Positions 33,153-44,243 of a stretch of DNA of 64,000 bases are shown in pieces (within the stretch, counting starts at the first letter, position 1; each line of letters opens with the position of its first letter). Under the pieces are notes generated by a model. It did not search any database. It worked only from the letters and a program-made list of their open reading frames with translations, and had not been told where the DNA came from. This DNA is from Gnetum montanum (Eukaryota > Streptophyta > Gnetopsida > Gnetales > Gnetaceae), in the NCBI GenBank assembly GCA_015680685.1, contig MNCI01027017.1:302421-366420 (forward strand). The letters run 5' to 3'. Made by a program: the position numbers and the translations under genes.

Positions 33153-34060
33153 TGATGAGTGGTGAGGTACCCCTACACTCAACCATACGAATACGAGCAT
33201 TCATGCATGATCTGGTTGAACTCCATAGATGGACTAGTTGTGGTATCTAGATAGTTACTTGTTGATCGCATTTCACTATCTTTCAACCTGGACTAGTATT
33301 TACTTTGTCACGTATGGTTTAGTCTAGAGTGAGGTGTATGATGTGGTCCTAAACTAGTGCTACTCCTAGAGGAAATGGAAAATAACTTTAATTAAGCTAA
33401 GAGGGAAAGGGAGAAGAGAGTCTAAGCTAGCCTAAATGCAATGAGCATCCATCCCTTAATCACTCATACACATCTTGGACCTCATGTACTACCACTGGGA
33501 TTACTAAGTGCATGTCCTAGGTATGCTACTAGGATACCAAGTAGTCACCCTTAAATGCTTGTGATTAAGTCATACTCATTCTGCATTTACTAATAGGGAT
33601 AGGAGATGAGGGTAGAGAAATATTAATTACAAAAGCAATAAATAATAATTAAAATTAAGTGAATGCTGTAATGATGAAGTAATCATGATCTTTATTATCG
33701 GTCATGTGCATGTCCAAGTACATCACACTCGAATAAAGGTTCCATACAATTACAATCATCACACTGTGGACATGCACTGGGGAAAAAGGGTTGAGAGGAA
33801 AAAAATAACAAAAAGATCCTACTCTAAAACTAACTACCTCCTTTATTTCCCGTGCGCCCCATTGTGTATTTATAGGCTCACATGGGAACCACAATATCGC
33901 ATAACCGATATCGCTTGGCCATGATATCGTGTACCCAATATCAGGGGTCCGATATCGAGGGTCCAATATCCTAGGTCCAATATCGGGACTCATCAGACTT
34001 GATATCTTGTACCCGATAACAAGGGTCTAATAATAGCACCTGACAAACCATGATTCATCA
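33153..34060 (-). repeat. 5' LTR of A4
   Basis: It is a direct repeat of 28083-28976 with few differences. The GATATC-rich U3 lies at about 33890-34020 and the end is gattcatca before AATTT. Confidence 0.93.
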
Positions 34061-34065
34061 AATTT

Positions 34066-34089
34066 GTAGATTTAATTAATTTTATAACA
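34066..34089 (+). repeat. C1 3' LTR, last part
   Basis: gtagatttaattaattttataaca matches the end of the 5' LTR (1931-1954) with two differences. It is followed by AATAG, the right-hand target duplication of C1. Confidence 0.9.
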
Positions 34090-34094
34090 AATAG

Positions 34095-35190
34095 TTGATC
34101 TTTTAATAACTTCTTTTACTATTTTTATTTTTCTTAGGCCATTTATATTCCTAGTTCTTCACTTCTAAAAAAATTTAGAAGATATAGTGCAAAATTAGTA
34201 AGTATTGGAATTACAATTATATTACAATGTCAAAAGATATACTTAAGCAAATTAGATCATAGTGGCTTTTTCTTAAGAAATGAGCTTGGGCTACTATTTC
34301 ATCTAGATTGTGTACCACTTTAAGAAAATTTGGTATTACTATAGTTTCCTATCTATGTATAAATGATAGATGGATGACATGGAAGGAGACTTCTATCCTC
34401 TATGGTTTCAATAGACAGAGAAAAAATAATTTTGAATATTGAGAATTTATTTAAAGTTGACAATAGTTTGCATAAGGCTTTTCTGGATATTTTTTGGAAG
34501 GATGGTAGATTCAAGTTTCCTTGAAACTTCAAAGTTGCGTATGCAATTATTACAAAGAATGATTTTATTTATAAAAAACTCAATATGATATGGAATTGCA
34601 ATTATCATGAAAATTTTGAATGAAGAAAATAGAAGTTATTTGGAGAGTTTATACCTTTCCAAATATTCATATTTTTTTAAGATATCTTATTCATGAAACT
34701 CTTCATGTTAGCATTCATCTTAAACATATGACAATTCTTTCTTCTAAATGTCCTTCTTATGGAAGTGAAGACTCATTCTCTTTTCTTTTTTTTCCTTAAG
34801 TGTCCTGTTACATAAGATTCTTGGAAATGGATATCCAAAATTTGTAACAACTTTTAACCAAACATCAATGATATCATTTTTAGTCACCAACTTGCTTTAT
34901 CTACTTCCTTTCTTTGCATTTGAAAGTATTTTTAACTATTTTTTCTATACTTTATTTGGAAGTTTCAATGTGTAGCTATTTTCCAGGAGTAAGAGCATAT
35001 CTATGATATTTCTTCAAGAGTTAAATATTATATTCTTAAAGATGTCACTTTTCAACTTCAAGCAAAATAGATTTAAATAAAATTTGAACAATTAATTTAT
35101 TTCATACAATATCAATTTCCTTTTGTTTTGAAGGCTCATGGATGGAAAGCTTTTAGCTTATGTTGCTATTTGTTCTATGTTTTAATTGAT
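34095..35190 (+). pseudogene. L1-type LINE remnant, post-RT and zf-RVT region
   Basis: This continues the LINE cut by C1. The clearest part is about 34625-34800: IEVIWRVYTFPNIHIFLRYL, then HETLHVSIHLKH, then SKCPSYGSEDSF, which matches the 'W..iW....p.k.k.f.W.l....l.t...l......CP.Cg..eet..Hlf..C' pattern of the zf-RVT domain found after RT in plant L1 elements. The second Cys of the pair is Tyr (CPSYG). Stops and frameshifts are frequent. No poly(A) tail is seen, so the 3' end is not fixed. Confidence 0.68.
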
Positions 35191-35441
35191 GTTTTTTTCT
35201 TTTTATATATAATCTCTAGAGAGAGTTTATTCCTTCTCTATATAATGAATCCTTTAGTACGAAGTGAAAACCTGTGAGGGTGCTTCTAAATAAGGGCAAG
35301 GCTTATCATTTTCCTACACCAATGGGGAGGTTTTTTAGAATTGGTTGTAAGGATGAAAAACTAAAAAACATTCCCAAAAATGTTGACATGGAAACTTCAG
35401 GTCACAAATTCAATTCTAGTAGATAATGCTAAGTTATCGAC

Positions 35442-35632
35442 CCAAGAGGATCTTAATGGACATAAGTAAAAAATTCACTAAAGGGAATTCATAAATTGCT
35501 TTATCTAATAGATCCAAGAGGATTACAATAGACATAAACAAAAATATAGTAAAAGAAATTCATAAACTACTCTCTCTAATGGCTCTAAGAGGATCTCAAT
35601 GGATGTAAGTAAAAAATTTAGTTTCACTAATA
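35442..35632. repeat. 71-bp tandem repeat, about 2.7 copies
   Basis: Units start at about 35442 (ccaagaggatcttaatggac), 35513 (ccaagaggattacaatagac) and 35584 (ctaagaggatctcaatggat). They share the later gaattcataaa segment. The period is 71 bases and divergence between units is about 15-20 percent by eye. Confidence 0.8.
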
Positions 35633-36244
35633 GTTAGAGTGAATGGCATTACAAAAAGGAACATTTAGTATTGAAATAGATATGCTTGAAGTATCCTTTT
35701 ATTACAAAGTTTTAAATAATTTTGCTTAATAAAAGAAGTTAGATTTAAATTTTAATGACATAATTTTGTTAATGTATACCTCATTATGGAAGTGCTAACA
35801 AATTTCTTTTAATTTTCTTGTAGATGAAATTAAGCTACAAGATCGTGTTAATGTAAAAACAAGTAAACCATTTCAGCAATAATTTCGATGCAACTATATC
35901 AGCATAGAGTAGACACATAAAATACCTCACAAAGTACAATACCTCAAGAAGGGTGAACATGACATTGCAATTGAATATACTTTCTACCAAGTTTGTTAAA
36001 ACTACCATGACATGGTTGTATACATGAAGATATGTATTTAAGAAAGTATAAGAATTTTTTTGTAACAAAAGTTACCAAGAAACTCATTGCTGGAAAACTA
36101 TAGACAAATATAGTTTATAGAGAAGAATCAACATATACATCTCATAATTTAAGTGAAGGATAAAAGTATGTACATGTGGAAAAATACAACTAATAGTACA
36201 ATATTTATTACTAGAGTCATTACATAAAAGTTGATACTCCAAAG
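35633..36244. other. AT-rich stretch, nothing recognised
   Basis: No coding motif, repeat edge or RNA gene is visible between the tandem repeat and the estimated start of C2. It may be LINE or genomic flank. Confidence 0.45.
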
Positions 36245-36527
36245 TATTAGAATGTTTCATGTTTATAATATTAGAAAGTTTTAGTTTCTAGCATTTTTTC
36301 TAAGGGTGTTGTACCTGCAATGATCTTGCTTTGTAAAATTTCATTTGCATAGTGTTTCCTCTATGTTAAGTTTACTATCCTCTTTTTTACATTCTTTAGA
36401 TCATTTCCATTTAACCTCCACTCAAGAATTGTACAAATATGTGCATTTTGTAAACTTGCAAGTGTATATTTGCAGGATTTTCTTCCACCTAGTTACATTT
36501 TCTTTTTCGTTGATCTTCATTTTGACA
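36245..36527 (+). repeat. C2 5' LTR (start estimated)
   Basis: The end is fixed by ttgaca before the primer site. The start is a guess at tattagaatgtttc (36245), which resembles the TGTTAGAATGTT start of many copia LTRs. No partner LTR is available for comparison. Confidence 0.5.
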
Positions 36528-36539
36528 TGGTATTAGAGC
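36528..36539 (+). promoter_or_regulatory. Primer binding site of C2 (initiator tRNA-Met)
   Basis: TGGTATTAGAGC, one base from the usual TGGTATCAGAGC, directly after the LTR end. Confidence 0.85.
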
Positions 36540-36654
36540 ATGGTTCTTTAATTTTTTGGTTTGCAGAATTATTATGCTAGTGTGTGATCATGTCATTGTT
36601 GCAAGAACATTGTCATAATGGCATCTTCTCAAGCTTTAAGACACCAATGACTCA

Positions 36655-37213
36655 TTTGTAAACATTGCAAATGGACAACTCACACCATTGAAAAATGTTA
36701 TAAACTTCATATATATCCTCCTAGGAACAAAGGAGCATACTCTGCTATGAATGTGAATTTGGTTAGAGGACACAATAGTAAGAAAATTTCATCATTCTCT
36801 CTCACAAAAGAGTAGTACAAGCAACTTTATTCACTTTTAAATGATCACCAACATGTTATACATCAAGTAGGTACCTTATAAATAGAATTGAATTTTTTAG
36901 GTACTTCTCTCTGCCTAGCCTTAGTCAATGATTCAACATCATGAATCCTTGATACTGAAGTAATTGATCATATGGTTAACTCATTTTCATCATGTTTCCA
37001 TATTACATCCAAAGTAGATACTTCTGTAAAATTGCCTAATGGTACTATTGCACTTGTTTCCCATGTTAGAATTATCAATATATTAGTTTCAATAGTTTTG
37101 AAGAATGTTCTCTATGTTCCTTCCTTCAAAGTTAATCTAATATCTATTAGAAAACTAGTTTGTTCTATGAATTGCAAAGTAACCTTCTCCTCTAATTGGT
37201 ATATTATATAGGA
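36655..37213 (+). pseudogene. pol: C2 zinc knuckle and protease
   Basis: CKHCKWTTHTIEKC at about 36657-36698 is a standard C-x2-C-x4-H-x4-C knuckle. About 80 codons later the protease starts with ILDTEVIDHM (36946-36975), where the active site should be D-S/T-G-A and the Gly is Glu. It continues openly from 36972 with VKLPNGTIALVSHVRI and LKNVLYVPSFKVNLISI to a stop at 37211. The motif order and spacing are typical of copia. Confidence 0.87.
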
Positions 37214-38230
37214 TCAAGTCTCAAGGAAGACAATTGGAGTGGGTAAACAAATAAATGGCCTATATCTTCTTCATCCTTCTTCCAAGGTTTCAAATAACTC
37301 CCATCAGATCTTTTTCATTCTATATCTCTTGTTTCATTGTTTGATTGATGGCATAAATGATTGGGACATTTATCTAGTACTTGCTTACACTTATTAGCCA
37401 AAAATGCATACGAAATTTCTATTTTTCATCCATCACATTATGGTATTTGCCTAATTGTTACACAAGCTCAATTACCATTTTCTTTAAGTTCTATTTCAAG
37501 CACTGCACCTTTTTAGCTAATTCATTGTGACAAATGGGATCCTTACAAAACACCTTCCCTCATTGGTGCATTATACTTCTTAACTATAGTTGATTATTTT
37601 ACTAGATGTCCTTGGTTCTTTCTTATGTGATACAAAATTGAAATTTGTTTTCTAGTGAAATATTTTGGCATATTAATTGAAATACAATTTGGTTATAAAG
37701 TTTAACAATTTTGAAGTGATAATGGCATTCAATTCATATGCATTCGTTTTATCAAGAAAAAGGTATTGTTCATCAATGCAATTGTGTTGCTACCCCATAA
37801 CAAGATGGCATAGTTGAGCAAAACCATTAACATATTTTAAATGTTTCCCAAGTTTTAAGATTTTAGGCTAATCTACCTTTACATTTTTGGGGAGAACGTA
37901 TTTTCACTACTGCCTATCTTATTAATCAAAACCCCACATTAATTTCATCTAATCAAACCCCTCATGAAGTTTTTTTCAATTTTAAACCTTCCTATTCTCA
38001 TCTTAGAGTTTTTTTATGTTTATGCTATGCTAGTATGCTTCCTAATGAAAGATTAAAATTGATTGATGAGGTAAAAATTATTGTTTTTATTTTATTTTCT
38101 GCTATCCTTATGCTCAAAAAGGATACAAGCTATTTGACTTGGATACCTAAAAAATCATCATTAGTAGGAATGTTGTATTTCATGAAAACTTATTTCCATT
38201 TCAAATAGACAGTCCACATATGCACTCAAT
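37214..38230 (+). pseudogene. pol: C2 GAG-pre-integrase and integrase remnant
   Basis: KQINGLYLLHPSS begins the pre-integrase segment, and a LIDGINDWDIYL-like stretch stands where W-H-x-R-L-G-H is expected. Integrase motifs appear in shifting frames: a 'hCD.W.py' region near 37530, 'FL..vd.fTR..w' near 37590, 'SDNG.ef' near 37720 (AATGGCATTC, with Ser-Asp-Asn still readable), and 'NP.L..K.P.e.lf' near 37930-37980. It is too broken to give one frame. Confidence 0.68.
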
Positions 38231-38649
38231 GATTTTCCTTGTCACATCTTTAATGAACATATTTCTCTCACTCCTCCATTATTTGAAGTTACAGCTTCTC
38301 TATAAAATAATGTATCTGCTACATTCATTGAATAACCATTGATGGTTAATAATGAACAAACCTTCAACAATATGCCTCTATCACATTCCTTACTAAGATG
38401 ATCCACCTGTATTCGACATACTCTAAGTTATCACCAAGATTATGATTATCAACTTACTATTCATTCATTAACCACTCCATCATCTTCCTCATCAACAAGG
38501 CTTATAGTAAGCTCCACTTTTCCCATTTCACAATTTGTTTCATATAGAAAACTTTCACAACAACATCAATCCTATTCTATAGTTATTTCATCTCATAGAG
38601 TGCTAAGGACTTTGCTTAAGCAACCAAGGATTCAAAATCATAAGAGGCA

Positions 38650-39544
38650 AAGGTAGTAGAGATTTGTGCATTAGAGTCCAACAATACTTGGACACTTACT
38701 TCTTTACCTCATTATAAAAGTGCCATTATTTGTAACTGGGTATTCAAGATCAAATACAAACTTTGATGGAACCATTGAGCACTACAAGGATCGTCTTGTA
38801 GCTAAGGGATAAACTTGGAAAGAAAGTTTGGATTTTTAGAAAAATTTTGCACCTGTTGCTAAACTTACTACAATTAGATATCTTTTGATAATTGCAACCA
38901 TTTAAAGTTGGCATGTTCATCATTTGGATGTTAATAATGCATTTCTCAATGGTCATCTTAAAGAAGAGGCTTATATGGCTCTTCCTCTTGGTTTTGGTAT
39001 GCTAGGAGAATTGCATGTTTGCCACCACAAAAAATCTCTACATGGGTTTAAACAAGCTTTAAGATAATGATTTCAAAAACTATCTTCTGTTCTTATTAAT
39101 GCTAGCTAGACTCAATCAAACACTGATCATTCTCTCTTCACATGCACAACAAGGGCTTCAATTACACTAGTATTGGTTTATGTAGATGATATCATTATTG
39201 CTGGAAATAATCTTGTCTCCATTGTAGCTCTCAAAAGATTCCTTCATAGTTAATTTTGAGTTAAAAATTTGGGGCCACTCAAATATTTCCTTGGTATTAA
39301 ATTTACTCACTTTAGTAAGGGTGTTCATCTTTCATAAAGAAAGTATGCTTTAGATATTCTTGAAGATTTAGGTTTTCTTGTTTCACATCCTTCATTTTCT
39401 TGTTTCACATCCTTCATTTCCAATGGAGTAGAATTTAAAGCTTAATAGAAATGATGGACCTTTATTGGAGGATTCGTCATTATATCGCCACCTTGTGGGA
39501 CATCTCAACTACCTCACTATCGCTCACCTTGATATTATTGTTGA
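38650..39544 (+). pseudogene. pol: C2 reverse transcriptase (3' end cut by G1)
   Basis: Motifs in order are WVFKIKYK near 38735, the 'vQ.DvnnAFLnG.L.EE.Y..lP' block near 38925-38990, YGFKQAL-like sequence near 39040, and LVYVDDIIIAGNN with YVDD at 39179-39190. Then come NLGPLKYFLGI near 39265 and EDSSLYRHLVGHLNYLTIAH near 39468-39525, the end of RT. A 23-base duplication (cttgtttcacatccttcatt) lies at 39376-39420. G1 starts where RNase H should begin. Confidence 0.87.
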
Positions 39545-40046
39545 TGTACAAATTTTGGACACAACAACACACACAAAACTCATTTTAAGATACTATTGGC
39601 CAGGGTCCCTCTCATATGGATACGGAAACCCAAGAATAGTCTCAGTTGAAAAGGCAATGTGGTGTTTCATAAAACGTGATGTTAATGATGCAGATAAATT
39701 AAATGATTTTAACATGTACACATCAGCCCACAATAAATTTGGCAGGGAAATAACTATTCACTTTAAAACTTCAATAAGGATACTTTTTCATTAATGAAAT
39801 GTGAAATGAAAAGCCTAAAAATAGATGACAACTTGAACAAAGATTAATCAAATTCAAAGAAACACAAGCTCTATGTTTCTACCACACAACAAAGGCCAAA
39901 GTTGAGTTACAAAAACTTAAAAGTAGCAGGTTAAATAAAGACTTAGCTGAGAAATGAGCACCACATAGAACAACTCTTCATGCAGCCTTGTCTACTCATC
40001 CTTGCAAGAGCACACCTCCTCTAATAAGTCTACAACCTCTAGTTAT

Positions 40047-40180
40047 CGAATTTGTTTACTATTCCACACCAAACTGCCTTTGAGAGTGCTACCAAATAAG
40101 TAATAAAAATGAGCGAATTTGTTTACTATTCCACACCAAACTACCTTTGAGAGTGCTACCAAATAAGTAATGAAAATGAG
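40047..40180. repeat. 67-bp tandem duplication in the left G1 repeat
   Basis: Two copies of a unit starting cgaatttgtttactattcca, at 40047 and 40114, with two or three differences. The right-hand G1 repeat has a single copy (about 51625), so this arose after the two repeats separated. Confidence 0.85.
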
Positions 40181-40974
40181 AAAGAATTTTGGGATTTCTC
40201 TTCTATCGCTAGCTCTAACAAAATAACCCTATTGCCTCTGGCCTTGAGGATTTATCAGGACTAGACTAGCCACTCGCCTTCTTTTGCATGCACTACTTCT
40301 AGCCAAACTTGGACATCATTAGCCCAACGTGAGGGCATAACCAAAAGAGTATTTATGTTACTTTAGAAACCATAATGGAAGAGAAATGTAAACCAGAGGC
40401 CTTAGGCTAGATAACAGCAGGCTCATCTAGTAGTGACTTGACACCACCATGTACATAATATGCATGGCTACCTGCCACACGTACACATGTGCCACAAAGA
40501 GGAGCAGAAAATGAATTGGGAACGAACGGTGCAATCCCACATCTTCCTCTTGCACAGCAAACAACAGCGCCCGCCAATCACGTGGGAAAACAGCAACTTC
40601 CATCACCCAAGGCAAGATGGACTACATAATAGCTGAATAGAAGCCCACATTGGTACATTCCACACGTCACCCTGCAAACGATGTTGCAGGAACTATAGGT
40701 CAATGCAAAACAAGATGCCCAGCAACTCCTACGCTGCCATGCACGTTACATGCATGCCTTTAAGCATAGTACAGGATGCAACTCTCATGCCAACCAGCAC
40801 AGATGTGAACGTTACTGCCAACGCAAACCACTTGGTTACCACGGCTGCCGAGAGTCCCATCCACTTACATACACATGCCACTTGCTCCCACCACCGACAT
40901 GATCCTCGTTTTTATGGGTAACAACAGTATCCATCACCCATGCATAGGTAACGGTAGGGCCTGCCAATCAGAAA

Positions 40975-41580
40975 TTAGTCTTCATCTTGGGGCTTGCTAA
41001 CCCTCCTTGCAATCACTTTGTAGACCAGCGTTGCTCTCCCATACTTCAGGTTATCCTCCTCTGTGATGCCAACAAAGACATGTGCTTTTCCATTGCCTGA
41101 TGCTGCGTATATCACTTTTCCATTTTCAAACTTTGAAGAAAATTTCTTTCTAACGACGTTGCAAACATTGCAATAAGTGGAACTACAAAGACTGGCACAG
41201 CCATTCATTCCAAGGAAACAAGTAAATGATGTGCAATGGAAATGAGGTAGATCATTGTCATCTACTATGCGTCTTTTGTGCTTTTCAGAAAGAAGGACCT
41301 GCCTGAACTCATTGACATTCCATCATGATTAGTCACCACCAATTCATTAGACGAGGCTAATCTTGTGGGGCTCTAACGAGGGGAATCCTTTGGCCTTTGC
41401 ATAACTTTTGCATTTTCATGAATAATATTCCTTAGAGCATGTAGAGAGTCTGCACAACCTATGTTATGGTGGCATTTTTTGCATGAATTCTTAACTTCTT
41501 TGCAAGTGTCATGCACCTCGTCCTGATTTGAGACACGTGACAAGAATCTCTTGAACAAGAACCATGACAATGGTCATGTT
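40975..41580 (-). pseudogene. Captured fragment of a C2H2-like zinc-finger host gene (left copy)
   Basis: On the minus strand the N-terminal part reads SWFLFKRFLSRVSNQDEVHD (from about 41570), then HHNIGCADSLHALRNIIHEN (about 41466-41407). These match the start of the plant C2H2-like zinc-finger family typified by Arabidopsis At4g27240/At5g54630 (WFSLKRSL..., IGCAGSLHNLRDVIHG; from memory). After about 40 codons and a frame change the C-terminal part follows at 41262-40975: DLPHFHCTSFTCFLGMNG, CASLCSSTYCNVCNVVRKKF, and ATLVYKVIARRVSKP. In that family it follows the finger and resembles a PARP-like fold. The middle, including the finger, is absent. The capture is in the sense strand of G1. Confidence 0.72.
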
Positions 41581-41669
41581 GCTTTCTGGCTTGTTGTATT
41601 CCTTTTCCTTGTTAAAGGAAGTGTAATCACAAACAAGAACAAAAGTAGTCATAGTAGAAGTGCCCCAAG

Positions 41670-44238
41670 TGTAACACTCCACCTTAGCTAGGGCAAGGTC
41701 ATGTCTAGGATCAAGTAATCTTAGAATGGAAGCATGATAACTGAAAAAAAAAAAACCAATAATATGTAGAATACATGATATTAAGGATAGTTAGATGGTA
41801 CCACACTAAAAACTAAACATACATTTCACTTTACATAAAGCAAACTATGCATTGCTCTACTAAAATACAAAAACACATAAACATCATCATTGTATATATA
41901 AGAGTATAGAGAGTTTCATACAATGATATCTAATTCATACTACTATACATGAAAATATACATTAACCAAACACTGAAGATTTTCCCCTCCTTTACTCTCC
42001 CTCTTTGTGATCGTCTAGGCTCCTACACCTTTCACCTGTAATTAAAAAAGTCAGTACACAACTGAGTGGGAAGCCTTTACACTTCCCTTGCTAAATGGTC
42101 GACAAGTGTTGCACTAGAGAAGAGGAGTGGCGTACAAGGCAACTTGCAACAAGTGTTAGTCTTATGCATGCACCATATCATCCATAATGCTAACATACTA
42201 TCATGCAATCATAGATAAAGCCATAGTCAGACATCATCTATCATGCCCATGTCATTATACCCATGATCCACACAATCATAATCCAATCAAAACACATATT
42301 ATCAATGATATGCCTCACAAACCAATACTAGCATATACATAGCCCATGTGGTTGCTAGCATATTTGCACTTAGTGTAGCATGTGAAACACTACCATGAGT
42401 ACTCATAACAACCATTTTCTATAAGTCTTTTATTTATCCAACTAGTGCTAAGGTCCATCAACCTATGACCTGCAACCACTAGCCTTCTAGAGGACTAGCA
42501 ATAGGGATGAACACTTGTGCCATATACCAACCATAGGGACGAACACACCTACGCTCTCCCACTCTCAGGATGAGGCTTGAGATAGGAGCCTCAATGATGC
42601 ATCACAGTGGAGTTCAATCCATACTACCTCTAGGCTACCTCATCACCAACCAGTCCATGCCCTCATGCTAGCACCACCTACCAATGATTGTCGCAAGCAT
42701 CATCACAAAAACATGTACATAGTCTGGCTAGCTTAAACTAACACGTCATAAACACAACACACCCAAACAACCATAACTACACATATCCACCCCTAATAGC
42801 TATAGTCGTTATATGAAAACAATACCACAATTTGCCAAAACAACATGAATACCTTGATATGATAAAACAATACCATATTTTTCAAACGGCAGTACTTCTA
42901 AACAAATGACCACTATAATAACCTTTAAAATTATATATGCCTAAAGAGAAACCTACTCCCATGACTAGAAAGTACTTCCCAAAATGATCCCAATGACACT
43001 AATTTTACCTAAATCGAATTCTTGAAAGCAAAGTTATGCATGTTCAAAGTTTTCTTAAGAAAATAATATTTAATTACCACTAGGAAGGATTGGAATTCCC
43101 AAAAATGCTCTCACCCCAATAAGCCCTACAAATATCATATTCCAATCATACGAGTCTCATCAACACCACATATCATATTTGACAAGTCCACATTATCTTA
43201 TACATCACATATATATTAATGCACAATTTGTAACCAAAATCAAACAATTTTGGAAAATAGACAAAATAACATGTTAAAATTCAATTTTTGAGCTATCCAT
43301 CCAAATGCCGACACTGCATAATTATATACACTAATCCAACACGAAAATAAAGTTAAAAGGTAAAAACAACCCACCAATTAAAATTGTTGGGCAAAAGAGC
43401 CGAAATAACTAGAAAACCTTCAAAAAAATATGGTAGGACTTTGTTTCAATGCCAACAAGTTCTGCACCTACATAGATATGACCACAACAATCCCAAATTC
43501 AAGTTCAGAGCAAGCAAAAACCATCCACAAAGCACAGAATTAAAAAAAATGTGGAATAGAAGAAAAAGGCATAAAGAAAAATGGAAAAAAAAAATAGGCT
43601 CCTATGCATTTCTGTTAATGCAATAGAAAAAAAAACAAAAAAACAAAATCTAAAACCTATTCTTTACTTTATCCTTTATCTAATAAACAAACAAAACCAA
43701 CAATGGGCTTTTCTCACGTGAAGTGAGTTCACTTTTTTTCTTTTTTCATTTGAATTATTTATTAATTTTTTTAATGAAGGATTCTCATAAGCTATTTTAT
43801 TTTTTTCCTCTACAACTAATGTTGTAAACTTTAATAAACTTTAATTATGCTTAACTAACAAACACACTCCAAAATCAAAATCCATTTGACCCTACCAGAT
43901 CCTTATCCTACGCACTACACATTCACATGCCAAAGTCACACTACACACTAAAATTGCACAAATGTTTACATACTAAAATCGCACATTAAGCATAAAGATA
44001 TACTAGATAGGTGCTCTAGTACCCCAATCCAACACCCCTACCAACAATATCACATAGGGCTAGTGTACATAATCACATTAGCTAAGCATGTAAACACATC
44101 ATAATTGTAACATAAAGATGAAGCCTCATAATAGATAAAATACATTAACTCATCCCCAACGACCCATTAGGACTCCACACGTAATGTATAAATCATAAGC
44201 ATATGACCATACCTACTGTCTCTAAATGGGATATAACA
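41670..44238. mobile_element. Solo LTR S1 (2.57 kb, probably Ty3/gypsy)
   Basis: It is bounded by the duplication CCAAG at 41665-41669 and 44239-44243. It starts TGTAACACTCC and ends GGATATAACA, so it has TG...CA ends with an imperfect TGT(T)A inverted end. The right-hand G1 repeat lacks it and reads straight through at about 52950 (accccaagtgccaac). It contains no primer site, polypurine tract or protein domain, so it is a solo LTR left by recombination between two LTRs. Long LTRs starting TGTAAC fit del/Tekay-type gypsy elements. A hairpin, gggaag...cttccc, lies at about 42069-42089. Low-complexity A-rich DNA at 43380-43660 gives a short ORF that I do not call. Confidence 0.87.
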
Positions 44239-44243
44239 CCAAG

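Larger units (their letters stand above)
28083..34060 (-). mobile_element. Athila-like element A4 (gag only, non-autonomous)
   Basis: A4 is 5978 bp with duplication AATTT at 28078-28082 and 34061-34065, inserted in the 3' LTR of C1. LTRs are 28083-28976 (3') and 33153-34060 (5') and look very alike (for example a 50-base stretch at 28281 and 33362 with one difference). It has a tRNA-Asp-type primer site, a decayed gag that starts MSLSQ as in A1, and the family's conserved non-coding block. No protease, RT or integrase was found. It is the shortest complete copy in the window. Confidence 0.94.
1669..34089 (+). mobile_element. Ty1/copia element C1 (Tnt1/Tork-like), with four nested insertions
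   Basis: C1 is bounded by the target duplication AATAG at 1664-1668 and 34090-34094. It has short LTRs (286 bp at the 5' end), an initiator tRNA-Met primer site, gag, protease remnant, integrase, RT and RNase H in copia order, and a polypurine tract before the 3' LTR. Removing A1, A2, A3, A4 and one copy of each 5-bp duplication leaves about 4.78 kb, a normal size for this lineage. The RT motifs (LLYVDDMLIAGN) and the RNase H end (VLTKVVARDVHVFCTK) point to the Tnt1/Tork branch. Every domain carries stops or frameshifts, so it is dead. It inserted into the LINE on either side. Confidence 0.93.
36245..39544 (+). mobile_element. Ty1/copia element C2, left part (cut by G1)
   Basis: The order is short LTR, initiator tRNA-Met primer site at 36528, zinc knuckle, protease, integrase and RT, ending in the last part of RT where G1 begins. 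Most of Gag is missing, since only about 110 bases separate the primer site from the zinc knuckle. The rest of RNase H and the 3' LTR are not in the window; they would lie beyond G1, A5 and A6. It is heavily decayed, more so than C1 by the density of stops. Confidence 0.85.
39545..41669 (-). repeat. G1 left long repeat (probable 3' LTR), outer part
   Basis: It matches 51142-52945 throughout: for example acccaagaatagtctcagtt (39632) against the same with one change at 51229, and cttctttgcaagtgtcatgc (41495) against 52791. Its start lies within a base or two of the C2 codons, so the edge is uncertain by up to ten bases. It includes the captured gene at 40975-41580. Confidence 0.72.

Noticed and set aside
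43384-43626. 80-codon Lys-rich ORF in S1
   Set aside because: It comes from A-rich low-complexity DNA in a solo LTR and has no domain.
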